From NCBI GenBank assembly GCA_937879855.1, contig CALFMO010000067.1, positions 185,265 to 249,264 on the forward strand: a stretch of DNA of 64,000 nucleotides, in the 5' to 3' direction. The notes below the pieces were generated by a model. That model made no database searches, was not told the DNA's origin, and saw nothing but the letters and a program-made list of their open reading frames with translations. Every line of letters begins with the position of its first letter. The first letter of the stretch is position 1. This DNA is from an uncultured Acidobacteriaceae bacterium (GTDB lineage Bacteria; Acidobacteriota; Terriglobia; Terriglobales; Acidobacteriaceae). This document shows positions 19,010-28,236 of this stretch, piece by piece. The translations under genes and the position numbers were made by a program.

Positions 19010-20074
19010 TTGCCGATTTCTGCCGTAGACACGATCACACTTGCCTTCCAGCACACCAAACGGCAACTTTTGCAACCATTTCGTTTCTGGCAGTGGACAC
19101 GTCTGGCCCTAGTCGGCTTGCTGGCAGGAGAGACGGGCTCAGGCGGAAGCTTCAACTTCCCGACAAACATTCCACATCAAACGGGGGGCTCCTCTCGCCA
19201 ATTCGTAGCGCAAGCGTTCCCGAAAATCGATCCTGCAATTCTGGGCGGGCTCATCGCCGTTCTGGTGATTGCAGGCTTCGTCTTCTTCATTGTGATGCTG
19301 TACGTCAGCAGCGTGATGCGGTTCATCCTGTTCGACAGCGTGCTCGCGAAAGAATGCCACATCCGTCAGGGATGGACACGCAGGCAACGCCCGGGCTGGA
19401 ACTATTTTTTGTGGCAGTTGGGCCTGATGCTCGCCACACTCGCAGGAGTGATCGTGCTGTTGGGAATTCCCGCCGCATTCGCCTTTGGGATGGGATGGTT
19501 CAACTCACCCCGCGAACACGTACTGGCGCTGGTGCTGAGCGGAATTGGGGTGTTCTTCGTGATGCTCCTTTTCTTTGCGACTGTAGCCGTGGTTCACGTG
19601 TTCACCAAAGACTTTGTAGTTCCGCAAATGGCGTTGGAAGGTGTCAGCGCCGTTGAGGGCTGGCGGAGGTTGTGGCCGCTGATGCAATCCGAGCAAAGCG
19701 GCTATGCCGCTTATGTCGGCATGAAAATCGTGTTGGCAATTGGAGCAGCAATCGTCATCGGCATCGCGTCGCTGATTATCCTTCTGGTCGTGGCCATTCC
19801 CACCGCAGGCGTGGGGATCATTGCCGTGCTGGCGGGAAAGACCGCGGGCCTGACATGGAATGTCTTCACCATCACCGCGGCAGTAGTAGTCGGATGCATT
19901 GTGCTGGCGGCATTCTTCTACCTTGTATCGCTGATCGCGGTTCCGGCGATCGTCTTCTTCCCGGCCTATGCGATTTATTTTTTTGCCGCGCGGTATCGGC
20001 CCTTGAGTCTGGTTCTCTATCCGCTTCCGCCATCGCCGACTGCATTAGGTCCGGCACACGAGCCGGCTGGATAG
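19010..20074 (+). CDS. Polytopic membrane protein, DUF7544-like
   Basis: A 354-residue membrane protein with TTG start (MPISAVDTITLAFQHTKRQL). The segment QPFRFWQWTRLALVGLLAGE and several long hydrophobic runs (about 83-105, 145-170, 183-205, 245-285, 295-325) suggest five or six membrane helices. It resembles uncharacterised DUF7544/DUF4013-like proteins. Role unknown; no strong link to the permeases upstream. Confidence 0.7.
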   Translation: MPISAVDTITLAFQHTKRQLLQPFRFWQWTRLALVGLLAGETGSGGSFNFPTNIPHQTGGSSRQFVAQAFPKIDPAILGGLIAVLVIAGFVFFIVMLYVSSVMRFILFDSVLAKECHIRQGWTRRQRPGWNYFLWQLGLMLATLAGVIVLLGIPAAFAFGMGWFNSPREHVLALVLSGIGVFFVMLLFFATVAVVHVFTKDFVVPQMALEGVSAVEGWRRLWPLMQSEQSGYAAYVGMKIVLAIGAAIVIGIASLIILLVVAIPTAGVGIIAVLAGKTAGLTWNVFTITAAVVVGCIVLAAFFYLVSLIAVPAIVFFPAYAIYFFAARYRPLSLVLYPLPPSPTALGPAHEPAG

Positions 20075-20346
20075 CTTGGAGAGCGTCTCAATGCGCCCCG
20101 CACGATTCGAACGGTACCAGATGTTTTCTGCAACGCATAATTAGCTAAAAGCATCCCTGTACAAATAAGCAGCCGTACGATTCGAACAAAAAATCCAAAT
20201 CGCAGGTTTTGGAGGAGACAGCCGCGCATGCAACAAAGGACAGTTCGATGAGGGCGGGCAACGCGGCGTGTTCCTCTGGAGCGGGAAAGAACTCCGCGCC
20301 AGCTGTCCGATTTCGTATTTCGGAATCTGGTGATCGCGCGCTGAAA

Positions 20347-21483
20347 ATGACTCCCCTCGCTCGGCTCGTCCTGATGTGCGTGGCAATGATTACCACAGCC
20401 TCGACTTCAACGCTGTTCTCTCAGGTGCTGAAGTACGCAAAGCCTCCCGACGCAAGAAACGGCGAAGCTCTCTATAAGAATGGCTGCATCGCCTGCCATG
20501 GCAGGCATGGAAACGGTGCGCCGCAGACGAGCACCGAATTCAGCTCTCCTGACACTTTTCCCGATTTCACCCGATGCGATCAGACGACGGCGGAAACTAA
20601 CGCGGCCTACAAAGACGTGATTGTCCACGGTGGGCCAAAGCGCGGTTTCTCTCAGATCATGCCCGCATTTGGCGAGTTGCTCTCCTCAGAACAAATTGAC
20701 GACCTAATCGCATACATACGCGGGTTCTGCACCGACAAACGCTGGCCTCGCGGAGAACTCAACCTGCCGCGCGCACTGGTCACGGAGAAGGCGTATCCCG
20801 AGGACGAAGTCGTGATCTCGACCGCGATGAATGCTAGCGGCGCACCCGGTTTTACCACCGATGTGATCCACGAACAAAGATTTGGCATGAACAATCAGAT
20901 TGAGATTGACGTGCCCATCAATTCACAAGATCAGAACCACGCCTGGAACAGCGGTCTGGGAGACATCACTTTTGGTGTGAAGCGAGTGATGTTCGCAAGT
21001 CTCCACACCGGCTCCATTTTGAGTTTGCAAGGTGGAGTCCTCGCTCCGGTCGGAAACCACAAATACGGGTTCGGCAACGGGACCACAACATTCGAACCCT
21101 TTGCCTCATTCGACCAGCTCTTTTCGACGAACACATTCCTGCAATTTCAGTTGGGAGCCGATTTGCCTCATCGCACCGACATCACGCCACAAAGCCTGTT
21201 CTGGCGCGCGGCAATCGGCCAGACGCTCGCCGGAGACCATCGGCTGGGAAGGATGTGGTCGCCAATGGTTGAGTTCCTGGCCGATCGCACCTTGAAAGAT
21301 GGCGCGTCAACGAACTGGGATGTCCTGCCGGAAATGCAGGTCACCATTAGCGCCAGGCAGCATGTGCGCTTCGACATCGGGGTGCGCACGCCAATGACCA
21401 ACACTGCCGGGCGCGATAAGCAGGTCGTGTTTTACCTGCTTTGGGATTGGGCAGACGGAAAGTTGTGGGAGGGCTGGAAATGA
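20347..21483 (+). CDS. Cytochrome c domain fused to an outer-membrane beta-barrel-like domain
   Basis: A 378-residue protein. The open frame starts earlier, but ATG 20347 begins a signal peptide (MTPLARLVLMCVAMITTAST). A monoheme c domain follows: CIACH at 47-51 and likely axial Met in SQIMPAFGE. The remaining ~250 residues are strand-rich with alternating aromatic patterns (GDITFGVKRVMFASL, FLQFQLGADLP, VVFYLLWDW) and a terminal aromatic, like a transporter-type barrel. Its TGA overlaps the ATG of the pentaheme cytochrome. Together they could carry electrons across or at the outer membrane; this is inference. Confidence 0.7.
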   Translation: MTPLARLVLMCVAMITTASTSTLFSQVLKYAKPPDARNGEALYKNGCIACHGRHGNGAPQTSTEFSSPDTFPDFTRCDQTTAETNAAYKDVIVHGGPKRGFSQIMPAFGELLSSEQIDDLIAYIRGFCTDKRWPRGELNLPRALVTEKAYPEDEVVISTAMNASGAPGFTTDVIHEQRFGMNNQIEIDVPINSQDQNHAWNSGLGDITFGVKRVMFASLHTGSILSLQGGVLAPVGNHKYGFGNGTTTFEPFASFDQLFSTNTFLQFQLGADLPHRTDITPQSLFWRAAIGQTLAGDHRLGRMWSPMVEFLADRTLKDGASTNWDVLPEMQVTISARQHVRFDIGVRTPMTNTAGRDKQVVFYLLWDWADGKLWEGWK

Positions 21484-23102
21484 AGCCGCGCTGGCTGGCC
21501 TTACTGGTGCTTTCGGCTGCGCTGCTTGTATTGCCGGCGATTATGCAAGGCGGTTCGAAGGATAAGACGCTGACCACGGAGTTTCGCACTTCCGACCGCT
21601 GCGTCGCCTGTCATAACGAATTGAAGACGAGTTCTGGCGAAGACATTTCCATTGGGTTCCAGTGGCGAGCCAGCATCATGGCCAATTCTTCGCGCGATCC
21701 TTACTGGCAGGGAAGCGTGCGGCGGGAATCGATCGACCATCCTGAATCGCAGGCGGAGATCGAAGATGAATGTTCGATCTGTCATATGCCCATCACGCAC
21801 TTGACAGCCAAGTCGGAGGGACAGAAGGCAAAGATTTTCGAGTACCTTCCCATATCTACGTCGGATCAGGAGCACCGTGCCGCGGCGGACGGGGTCTCGT
21901 GCTCCGTTTGTCACCAGATTCAGAAAGCACGATTGGGGACCAGCGAATCCTTCAACGGAAATGTTGTTGTTGCAGGGTCGCAGGATAAAGATCAGCGGCC
22001 CGAGTACGGGCCGTTCGCCATCGATGCGGGGCATCGACGCGTGATGCAGTCTTCCACCGGCGGATTTGTGCCCGAGGAAGCGGATCACATTCGCGACTCG
22101 GCGCTTTGCGGCAGTTGTCATACGCTGAAAACGAAGGCCCTGGGACCGGGGGGAAAAGAAATCGGGAGCCTGCCCGAGCAGATGCCATATCTCGAGTGGC
22201 TGCATAGCGATTATCCGGGCAAACAGACGTGCCAACAGTGCCACATGCCTGAAGTGAAGGAAGCAGTTCCCATCACCGCCTTGTTTGGAAGCCCGCGTCT
22301 GGGCATGCGTCGTCACGACTTCGTCGGAGCCAATTTTTTTATGCAGCGGATTTTGAGCGGCCATCGAGACGAACTCGGCGTGACCGCGCTGTCGCCGGAA
22401 CTCTCCGCCGCCGCCGACCGCAGTGCAAATTTTCTGCAAACGGAATCGGCGCGGGTGAGCATTCGCAATTTGCAAACCACCGCCTCCGGGCTCTCGATCG
22501 ACGTGCTAGTGGAGAACCTCACCGGACATAAACTTCCGACGGCGTATCCATCGCGCCGCGCCTGGCTGCACGTGGTGGTGCGTGACAGTGGTGGTCATGT
22601 GGTTTTCGAATCCGGAGCGCTCAATCCCGACGGTTCTATCGTCGGCAATCACAACGATGCAGACCCGTTGCAATTCGAGCCGTATTATCACGAGATCGAC
22701 GATCCGCAGCAGGTGCAGATTTTCGAGCCGATCCTAAAGGACGCGCAGGGCAGAGTCACAACTGGACTTTTGTCGGCGGTCGGATATTTGAAGGACAGCC
22801 GCATCCTGCCCAGCGGATTCGACAAGAACACAGCCGAGCCGGACATCGCCGTTGTCGGCGAGGCCGCTTCCGACACGGGTTTCAACGATAAGGGCGCGCT
22901 GACTCGCTACGTGATCAATACCGGCAGCGCAGTTGGACCTTTTCACATCGAGGCAGAACTCTGGTATCAGCCAATCGGTTTCCGCTGGGCGCATAATCTC
23001 GCGCCCTACAAGGCAATGGAGCCGCAGAGGTTTGTCGGCTATTACGAAGCGGCGGCACAGCATTCAGCTAGCGTTCTGTCGAGGGCAGAAGCAGAGCGTT
23101 GA
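21480..23102 (+). CDS. Pentaheme c-type cytochrome
   Basis: A 540-residue exported protein. A signal sequence (LALLVLSAALLVLPAIMQGG) is followed by five CxxCH sites starting at residues 41 (CVACH), 98 (CSICH), 141 (CSVCH), 210 (CGSCH) and 251 (CQQCH). The C-terminal ~250 residues lack heme motifs and look strand-rich (LSIDVLVENLTGHKLPTAYP). ATG 21480 overlaps the upstream stop (ATGA), so translation is coupled. Redox partner unknown; a role in periplasmic or extracellular electron transfer is plausible. Confidence 0.85.
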   Translation: MKPRWLALLVLSAALLVLPAIMQGGSKDKTLTTEFRTSDRCVACHNELKTSSGEDISIGFQWRASIMANSSRDPYWQGSVRRESIDHPESQAEIEDECSICHMPITHLTAKSEGQKAKIFEYLPISTSDQEHRAAADGVSCSVCHQIQKARLGTSESFNGNVVVAGSQDKDQRPEYGPFAIDAGHRRVMQSSTGGFVPEEADHIRDSALCGSCHTLKTKALGPGGKEIGSLPEQMPYLEWLHSDYPGKQTCQQCHMPEVKEAVPITALFGSPRLGMRRHDFVGANFFMQRILSGHRDELGVTALSPELSAAADRSANFLQTESARVSIRNLQTTASGLSIDVLVENLTGHKLPTAYPSRRAWLHVVVRDSGGHVVFESGALNPDGSIVGNHNDADPLQFEPYYHEIDDPQQVQIFEPILKDAQGRVTTGLLSAVGYLKDSRILPSGFDKNTAEPDIAVVGEAASDTGFNDKGALTRYVINTGSAVGPFHIEAELWYQPIGFRWAHNLAPYKAMEPQRFVGYYEAAAQHSASVLSRAEAER

Positions 23103-23109
23103 TCTGATT

Positions 23110-23685
23110 TTAAATCGCTGTCTCAGGGAGACCTGCGGCGCGCCTGGCGACACTCCACTGCTCATTCAGCTCCAACTCGGCGATCCACCTCTCCAAATAC
23201 CGTCTGTCCAGTGTTTCCGACTGCAACCTCAAAATAGCCACCACGTCCTCTATCTGTCGATCGGAATTTCCCAGCTTCGCCCATTCGAGTTTCGCGAGGA
23301 TCACGTCTTCCGCAGTGGCTACGAAAAGACCAAGCCCCTGCAGATCGACGACCCGGCGACGGCCAAATTCCTCGCGACTGAAGCTGCGCGATTTGCGGAT
23401 GATCAGGTCAATCTTCCACCCCGTAGCGAGGTCAATTACGTTGAACAGCGACTCCTTCCTTTGAGCTTCTAGGGCGGCATCTAAGTCTGCATAGTATTCA
23501 TCGGCTGGCAGACTTTGAACGAAGGTTCGCAACTGCGCAGCTGTTGCTTCAATTACCAAGTCGATGTCTTGGGTAGAACGCGGAACGCCATAACGTGCGC
23601 TGGCAAACGATCCAGTCAGCATATAGGCTATCCCGGCGTTCTCGAGCGCTTGGGTGATTCTTCGCAAGACTTTCGGGGAGCTCAT
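23110..23685 (-). CDS. Nucleotidyltransferase-fold protein
   Basis: A 191-residue protein of the nucleotidyltransferase superfamily (DUF6036/AbiEii-like). The active-site pattern is LTGSFASARYGVPRSTQDIDLVIE, with G-S and D-x-D. A later acidic residue probably lies in WKIDLIIRKS. It overlaps the small gene upstream (ATGA), a layout common for toxin-antitoxin-like or nucleotide-modifying pairs. Substrate unknown. Confidence 0.8.
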   Translation of the reverse strand: MSSPKVLRRITQALENAGIAYMLTGSFASARYGVPRSTQDIDLVIEATAAQLRTFVQSLPADEYYADLDAALEAQRKESLFNVIDLATGWKIDLIIRKSRSFSREEFGRRRVVDLQGLGLFVATAEDVILAKLEWAKLGNSDRQIEDVVAILRLQSETLDRRYLERWIAELELNEQWSVARRAAGLPETAI

Positions 23686-23912
23686 CGCAAGCGTTCTGGC
23701 AGAGGATCCGGTAGGAAGGCAAATCTTAGCAACTCTCGATCGACGCGGGCTTCATCCCAGTCCGGATGCTCGCGCCGAATGCCCGCCCTGGCCAAGTTAC
23801 GGGCGAACAGACTCATCTCGAAGGCGAGCAGAAGACGCTCTTCGCCAGTCATCGCGCGCTGAACCTGGAGCTGAATTTCGCGCGCCGCCGGACTGGTATC
23901 GCTGATGGGCAC
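23682..23912 (-). CDS. Small protein paired with the nucleotidyltransferase
   Basis: A 76-residue protein (MPISDTSPAAREIQLQVQRA) with a helix-rich, charged sequence and the segment HPDWDEARVDRELLRF. Its stop overlaps the start of the nucleotidyltransferase. I do not know its function. Similar small proteins often stand before AbiEii-like nucleotidyltransferases, so it may be the partner. Confidence 0.7.
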   Translation of the reverse strand: MPISDTSPAAREIQLQVQRAMTGEERLLLAFEMSLFARNLARAGIRREHPDWDEARVDRELLRFAFLPDPLPERLR

Positions 23913-23977
23913 GGCAAAATCTTATCACGCAGCTAGTGTCGGTTGATTTCGGCATGCGCGTCAGGCCCGATTGCCTG

Positions 23978-24283
23978 CTAGCCGCCGGCGATGGCGCCGA
24001 TAATCAGGAAAGGCTCCTTCCCAGATGCGACTGCTTCTGGTAGCGGCGTGTCCGGCGACTCGTGCGACAGATCTTCCTCGCAGGCGAAGAACCGCAAGAA
24101 GGCCCGCCGCTGCTGGGTGCCGTGCTCGCGAATGGTGCCGCGCAGCATCGGATAACGAGTCTCGAGTGCATCGAGCACCGTGCGCTGCGTGACTGGGTCC
24201 TCGACTTCAAGCTGCACTTCGCGGCCCACATGCGCCAAGGTTCGTAGGTGTTGCGGAAGTTCGACACGAATCGTTACTGCCAT
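23978..24283 (-). CDS. MoaD/ThiS-like sulfur carrier protein
   Basis: A 101-residue ubiquitin-fold protein: the N-terminus VTIRVELPQHLRTLAHV, a central strand pattern, and a C-terminal GAIAGG. The Gly-Gly end is the site adenylated and thiocarboxylated in MoaD and ThiS. No E1-like MoeB/ThiF or MoaE lies nearby. The gene order (propeller, small exported protein, then this carrier) suggests an association with the BNR propeller at 24859-26031 rather than with cofactor synthesis. Confidence 0.82.
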   Translation of the reverse strand: MAVTIRVELPQHLRTLAHVGREVQLEVEDPVTQRTVLDALETRYPMLRGTIREHGTQQRRAFLRFFACEEDLSHESPDTPLPEAVASGKEPFLIIGAIAGG

Positions 24284-24296
24284 CTCAGGAGCACCT

Positions 24297-24749
24297 TCAT
24301 TTCAGATATGTTTCTTGCATGTAGAAATCTTTCCATTCATCCCCGGCACGAATCCACACCTCCCCGAAAACGCTTTTACCCTTGGACATTTCGCCGCCAG
24401 ATTTGCCCTCGTACTGGGCGATGTAGGTAACCAACGCCGCATTCGGTCCGATCGATTTTGTAGTGAAATCACTAAGTATATAGCTGATGAGTTCGAACTC
24501 ATCCACGGCGTTGACTTCCGTTTTCTTGTCACCGAAAATGCTGAGACCTTCCTCGAACTGGCGAAACCCGCCGTCCAGCATGGCCGAAAGAGTCGCTTTG
24601 TCTTTGTTTTTGAAAGCCTCCCAGAGCTTCCGTACCTGCGGTTCGAGTTGAATCGGCGGGCCTCCAGGCTTGGCCGGCGGCGGCTTCTCCTGCGCGGTTG
24701 CCGCAACTAACGACAACACTAATCCAACCGCAACCAATCCTCTTCTCAT
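24297..24749 (-). CDS. Exported SnoaL/NTF2-like (DUF4440-type) protein
   Basis: A 150-residue protein. The chosen ATG at 24749 follows GGAGAAAAC and starts a signal peptide (MRRGLVAVGLVLSLVAATAQ). The mature part (VRKLWEAFKNKDKATLSAML and a terminal WKDFYMQETYL) has the cone-shaped NTF2/SnoaL pattern. Members of this group lack a common function. A second such protein is at 48402-48848. Confidence 0.75.
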   Translation of the reverse strand: MRRGLVAVGLVLSLVAATAQEKPPPAKPGGPPIQLEPQVRKLWEAFKNKDKATLSAMLDGGFRQFEEGLSIFGDKKTEVNAVDEFELISYILSDFTTKSIGPNAALVTYIAQYEGKSGGEMSKGKSVFGEVWIRAGDEWKDFYMQETYLK

Positions 24750-24830
24750 GTTTTCTCCTGGGACAAATCTAAACGACGCAATCACCCGGTGCCCGTTCAA
24801 ACTCGTCGGTCACGCAACGGAGGAGTGAGC

Positions 24831-24854
24831 GCCCCGGACGAAAGCGTCCGGGGC
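24831..24854. repeat. GCCCCGGACG palindrome
   Basis: GCCCCGGACG-AAAG-CGTCCGGGGC has perfect 10-bp arms. The core is shared with the two palindromes inside purL. It lies just after the propeller gene on the minus strand and could also act as a terminator stem. Confidence 0.75.
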
Positions 24855-24858
24855 TACC

Positions 24859-26031
24859 TTACGCGAGCGTCTGCACCTCAACCGACAGCACCGCAGGAAG
24901 ATCGTGGACGATCGGGTTCCAGCTGTCTCCGGCATCGGCCGAGCAATAAACTTGACCGCCGGTCGTGCCGAAATAAATGCCACACTTGTCGAGCGTGTCC
25001 ACGGCCATCGCGTCGCGCAGAACGTTGACGTAGCAGTTGTCCTGCGGCAGACCTTTGGTGAGCGGCTCCCACTCGTTGCCGCCGGTGCGGCTGCGATACA
25101 CGCGCAGCTTGGCGTCCATCACGTAATGCTCGCCGTCGCTCTTGATGGGAATCACGTAGATGGTCTCGGGCTCATGCGAATGCACGTCAATCACGAAGCC
25201 GAAGTCGGTCGGCAGATTGCCGCTGATCTCCTTCCACTGATCACCACCGTCGTCGGAGCGCATCACGTCCCAATGCTTTTGCATGAACAGCACGCCCGGG
25301 CGCGACGGATTCATTGCGATGTGATGGACACAGTGTCCGATCTCGGCAGTCGGGTTCGGAATGTACTTGGAATACAGTCCTTTGTTAATGGGCTTCCATG
25401 ATTTGCCGCCGTCGTCGGTGCGGAAAGCGCCAGCCGCGGAAATCGCGATGTAGATCCGGTCGGGATTGCTGGGATCGAGAATGATGGTGTGCAGGCACAT
25501 GCCGCCCGCGCCCGGCTGCCACTTCGGACCGGTGCCATGGCCGCGCAGTCCCGGCAGTTCGTGCCAGTTTTCTCCGCCATCAGTGGAGCGAAATATCGCG
25601 GCATCCTCAACCCCCGCGTAAACGGTGTTGGGATCGGTGAGCGAGGGTTCGAGATGCCATACGCGTTTGAATTCCCAGGGATGCTGTGTGCCGTCATACC
25701 ACTGATGAGTCGTCAGAGGTGCGGCGGCCGCGTCGTAAACGAATTTATTACTCACCGCCTTGGGCGGCCCGGGAGCGGGCTCCTGGCCGGGAGGCGTTCC
25801 GGGCTGGTGCCAGGTTTTGCCGCCGTCGTCCGAGCGTTGAATGATTTGTCCGAACCATCCGCTGGTCTGCGAAGCGTAAATGCGATTGGGATCGGCAGGC
25901 GATCCTTTGAGGTGATACAACTCCCACCCCGCAAAATGCGGACCGCTGACCTCCCACTTTTTTCGTTTGCCGTCAGATGTGAGAATGAATGCGCCCTTGC
26001 GTGTGCCTGCGAGGACTCGTACCTTGCTCAT
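24859..26031 (-). CDS. BNR-repeat beta-propeller (sialidase/VPS10-like)
   Basis: A 390-residue propeller with repeated Asp-box/BNR units: SDDGGKTW, STDGGENW, TDDGGKSW, SDDGGDQW, SADAGDSW. ATG 26031 has GGAG just upstream and there is no signal peptide, so it is probably cytosolic. Sialidase catalytic residues were not recognised, so a glycosidase role is doubtful. It is separated from a MoaD/ThiS-like carrier only by one small gene on the same strand. Confidence 0.85.
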   Translation of the reverse strand: MSKVRVLAGTRKGAFILTSDGKRKKWEVSGPHFAGWELYHLKGSPADPNRIYASQTSGWFGQIIQRSDDGGKTWHQPGTPPGQEPAPGPPKAVSNKFVYDAAAAPLTTHQWYDGTQHPWEFKRVWHLEPSLTDPNTVYAGVEDAAIFRSTDGGENWHELPGLRGHGTGPKWQPGAGGMCLHTIILDPSNPDRIYIAISAAGAFRTDDGGKSWKPINKGLYSKYIPNPTAEIGHCVHHIAMNPSRPGVLFMQKHWDVMRSDDGGDQWKEISGNLPTDFGFVIDVHSHEPETIYVIPIKSDGEHYVMDAKLRVYRSRTGGNEWEPLTKGLPQDNCYVNVLRDAMAVDTLDKCGIYFGTTGGQVYCSADAGDSWNPIVHDLPAVLSVEVQTLA

Positions 26032-26153
26032 GCCTTACTCCTTTTTCATTTAGACAATAGGACCGATTTTATCTGAGGAGAGGATGCGCGAGTCAACGGC
26101 GCGGGTGCAAAAAGTGGATGCGAGCCGAGAAGTGTCGAGCTGACGACCGAAGA

Positions 26154-26513
26154 CTAACGACTGCTAGCTCGCGGCATTACGATCGCCTTCAACAACAAAT
26201 TGACGAGGCTCAGCACAATCGCCCCGATAAACGCCGCCAGAAATCCATTCACTTGAAATCCAGGCGCCAGAACAGCCGAAGCAAACTCCAGCATCAGGGC
26301 ATTGATCACGAACCAGAACAGCCCCAACGTCAGCAGGGTGAGAGGAAAGGTAATAATCTTCAGCACGACGCCGAGCGTTGCGTTGATGAGACCGATGACC
26401 AGCGCTGCGATCAGCGCATTCCTTGGCCCGCGCAGAACAATCCCGGGCACAATCTGAGCCATAATCCACACCGCAAACGCGCTCAGCACCCAATGCAGCA
26501 GCAGTCGCAACAT
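26154..26513 (-). CDS. Phage-holin-4_2-type membrane protein
   Basis: A 119-residue protein with four hydrophobic segments (LLLHWVLSAFAVWIMAQIV, IAALVIGLINATLGVV, LLTLGLFWFVINALMLEF, FLAAFIGAIVLSLVNLLL). This is the PF04020/YvlD-type family, common in non-phage settings and of unknown function. No phage genes are near, so the holin name should not be taken literally. Confidence 0.85.
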   Translation of the reverse strand: MLRLLLHWVLSAFAVWIMAQIVPGIVLRGPRNALIAALVIGLINATLGVVLKIITFPLTLLTLGLFWFVINALMLEFASAVLAPGFQVNGFLAAFIGAIVLSLVNLLLKAIVMPRASSR

Positions 26514-26637
26514 GGTCCGCTCCTTGCTCTGACCACAGCGCCAGATGAGTCTCGAAAAACTATATCAGTACTGCGCCCGTAGAGCATCGCCAAAGAAAAA
26601 ACAAAAAGAAATCCGGGGGGTGCCGTGGGTGCGGGTG

Positions 26638-26674
26638 CCCCATCCTAACCGCGCCTTTTGCGGTTAGGGTGGGG
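26638..26674. repeat. CCCCATCCTAACCGC inverted repeat
   Basis: CCCCATCCTAACCGC (26638-26652) and GCGGTTAGGGTGGGG (26660-26674) pair with one mismatch around a 7-base loop. It lies upstream of YceH in a gap of about 230 bases that otherwise shows no clear signal. Confidence 0.65.
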
Positions 26675-26742
26675 ATTTTGACTTTCCCTGGCCCCTGTCT
26701 CGTTCAGCCCATGCATTAAAATCAGAAACACTGGACACCATA

Positions 26743-27402
26743 GTGAACCTCACCGAAATCGAAGCCCGCGTCCTCGGTTCCCTGATCGAAAAAGATATCA
26801 CTACGCCCGACTACTACCCGCTTTCACTCAACGCACTGGTCAACGCCTGCAATCAGAAAAACAATCGCGACCCGGTGATGAACCTGGACGAAGAAACCGT
26901 GCGCCAGGCCCTCGGAACGTTGCAGGAAAAGCGCGTGGCGGGGCCGGCCAGCGGTGCCGACAGCCGCGTCACCAAGTTCGAACACCGCCTGCAGGAGGTC
27001 TTCAACTTCGACCGGCGCGAAATCGCAGTGGTCTGCGTGCTTCTTCTCCGCGGTCCACAAACCCCCGGCGAACTTCGCAGCCGCACCGACCGCATGTACC
27101 ATTTTGAAGCTCTCGACGACGTTGTTTCCGCGCTCGATCGCCTCGCACAGCGCGAGCCGCCTCTGGCCCGCGTTCTCCCTCGCCAGCCCGGCACCAAAGA
27201 ATCTCGCTACACTCACCTCTTCTCAGGCGAACCCGCCGCGACCGATGGAACCGATGTGGCGCGGGCGCCCTCGCCCGCGAACCCAGGCTCAAGCCCCGCG
27301 GCCGATCGTCTCGCGAAGCTGGAGGAAGAAGTCGCCCGCCTGCGTCAGGAATTATCCGAAGTTCAGCAGCAACTCGCCGCCTTCCGCAAGCAGTTCGAAT
27401 GA
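26743..27402 (+). CDS. DUF480 (YceH-like) winged-helix protein
   Basis: A 219-residue DUF480 protein with GTG start. The N-terminus LTEIEARVLGSLIEKDITTPDYYPLSLNAL splits here as EARVLGSLIEKD and YPLSLNALVNACNQK, both diagnostic. The C-terminus ends in a coiled coil (LAKLEEEVARLRQELSEVQQ). Role unknown. The linker near residues 172-180 (VARAPSPAN) is encoded by the perfect palindrome at 27260-27279. Confidence 0.9.
   Translation: MNLTEIEARVLGSLIEKDITTPDYYPLSLNALVNACNQKNNRDPVMNLDEETVRQALGTLQEKRVAGPASGADSRVTKFEHRLQEVFNFDRREIAVVCVLLLRGPQTPGELRSRTDRMYHFEALDDVVSALDRLAQREPPLARVLPRQPGTKESRYTHLFSGEPAATDGTDVARAPSPANPGSSPAADRLAKLEEEVARLRQELSEVQQQLAAFRKQFE
27260..27279. repeat. CGCGGGCG palindrome inside the yceH-like gene
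   Basis: CGCGGGCG-CCCT-CGCCCGCG has perfect 8-bp arms and is translated in the variable linker before the C-terminal coiled coil. Confidence 0.7.
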
Positions 27403-27435
27403 TTCAGGGAGCGTCCGCACGCCGGCAGGGCAGCC

Positions 27436-28236
27436 TTATATCCCGAGCAGATTGGTTTGCAGCTTGGCATAGCCATGCTCGCGCGCCCACAAATCAAGGG
27501 GCGCCGAGGCCAGTTCGTCGACCATAGGTTCGGCGCGTCCATTCTTCGTGAGATTCACGCTCTTGATATAAGTCTTACAGGTCTCGCAACACTCCACGCG
27601 AATGTAATCGAAGTCCGTCGCCGTAAAGACAGCCAGCTTCCTGTCGTTCTGCTCGCCGCAGCCTGGACAAATGATCCGCCCAAATTCCCACTCGGCCACG
27701 CAGAACGAACAGACCATCGATCTTGCGCCGCCATCGCCCATCTGGCGCAACACGCCGACATTTGGTTTGCGATTGCAAAAAGGACACAACGCGCGGGCCG
27801 TCGAAGCCGCATGCAACTCCGCGCGCGAACGCAAAAGTTCGGCATAAGGCTGCAGAAAAGCCAACGCCAACAGTCCCTGAGCATCCGACGGAGAGTGCGC
27901 GCTCCAACCGACATTCAGCAACTCCGACCAGAAATTTCGGCCGCGAGCACGCATCTGGCGACTGAGTTCAGCCAGCGCCTTCGGCCCGTGCGCTTCGGCC
28001 AGGGAAAGAAACGCCTCAAACCTGGAACTCAAATTCTCCAGTTCATCCCGGCTGAGCTCAGTATGAATTGCCCCAGGCTGTGATGATCGAACCCCTGTTG
28101 CGCTCAACTGCTTGTGCAAGTCTTCCTGAAACCGCGCAACCTGAATGTAAAACCCAAGAATCTCCGCAGCAAAGGAATATTGGCGGGCAAGTTCTTGCGC
28201 ACGATGAATACGTCGCTGCCAGGGGGAGACCGTCAT
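27436..28236 (-). CDS. fdhE: Formate dehydrogenase accessory protein FdhE
   Basis: A 266-residue FdhE-like protein needed for activation of membrane formate dehydrogenases. Its C-terminal half carries paired cysteines typical of the rubredoxin-like metal sites: CPFCNRK, CSFCVAEWEFG, CPGCGEQ and CCETCKTYIKS. It is divergent from the formate dehydrogenase genes across a 327-base gap, which supports the assignment. Confidence 0.92.
   Translation of the reverse strand: MTVSPWQRRIHRAQELARQYSFAAEILGFYIQVARFQEDLHKQLSATGVRSSQPGAIHTELSRDELENLSSRFEAFLSLAEAHGPKALAELSRQMRARGRNFWSELLNVGWSAHSPSDAQGLLALAFLQPYAELLRSRAELHAASTARALCPFCNRKPNVGVLRQMGDGGARSMVCSFCVAEWEFGRIICPGCGEQNDRKLAVFTATDFDYIRVECCETCKTYIKSVNLTKNGRAEPMVDELASAPLDLWAREHGYAKLQTNLLGI

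Noticed and set aside
26154..26513. Prophage remnant suggested by a holin-family protein
   Set aside because: The family is a general membrane protein group and there are no other phage genes nearby.
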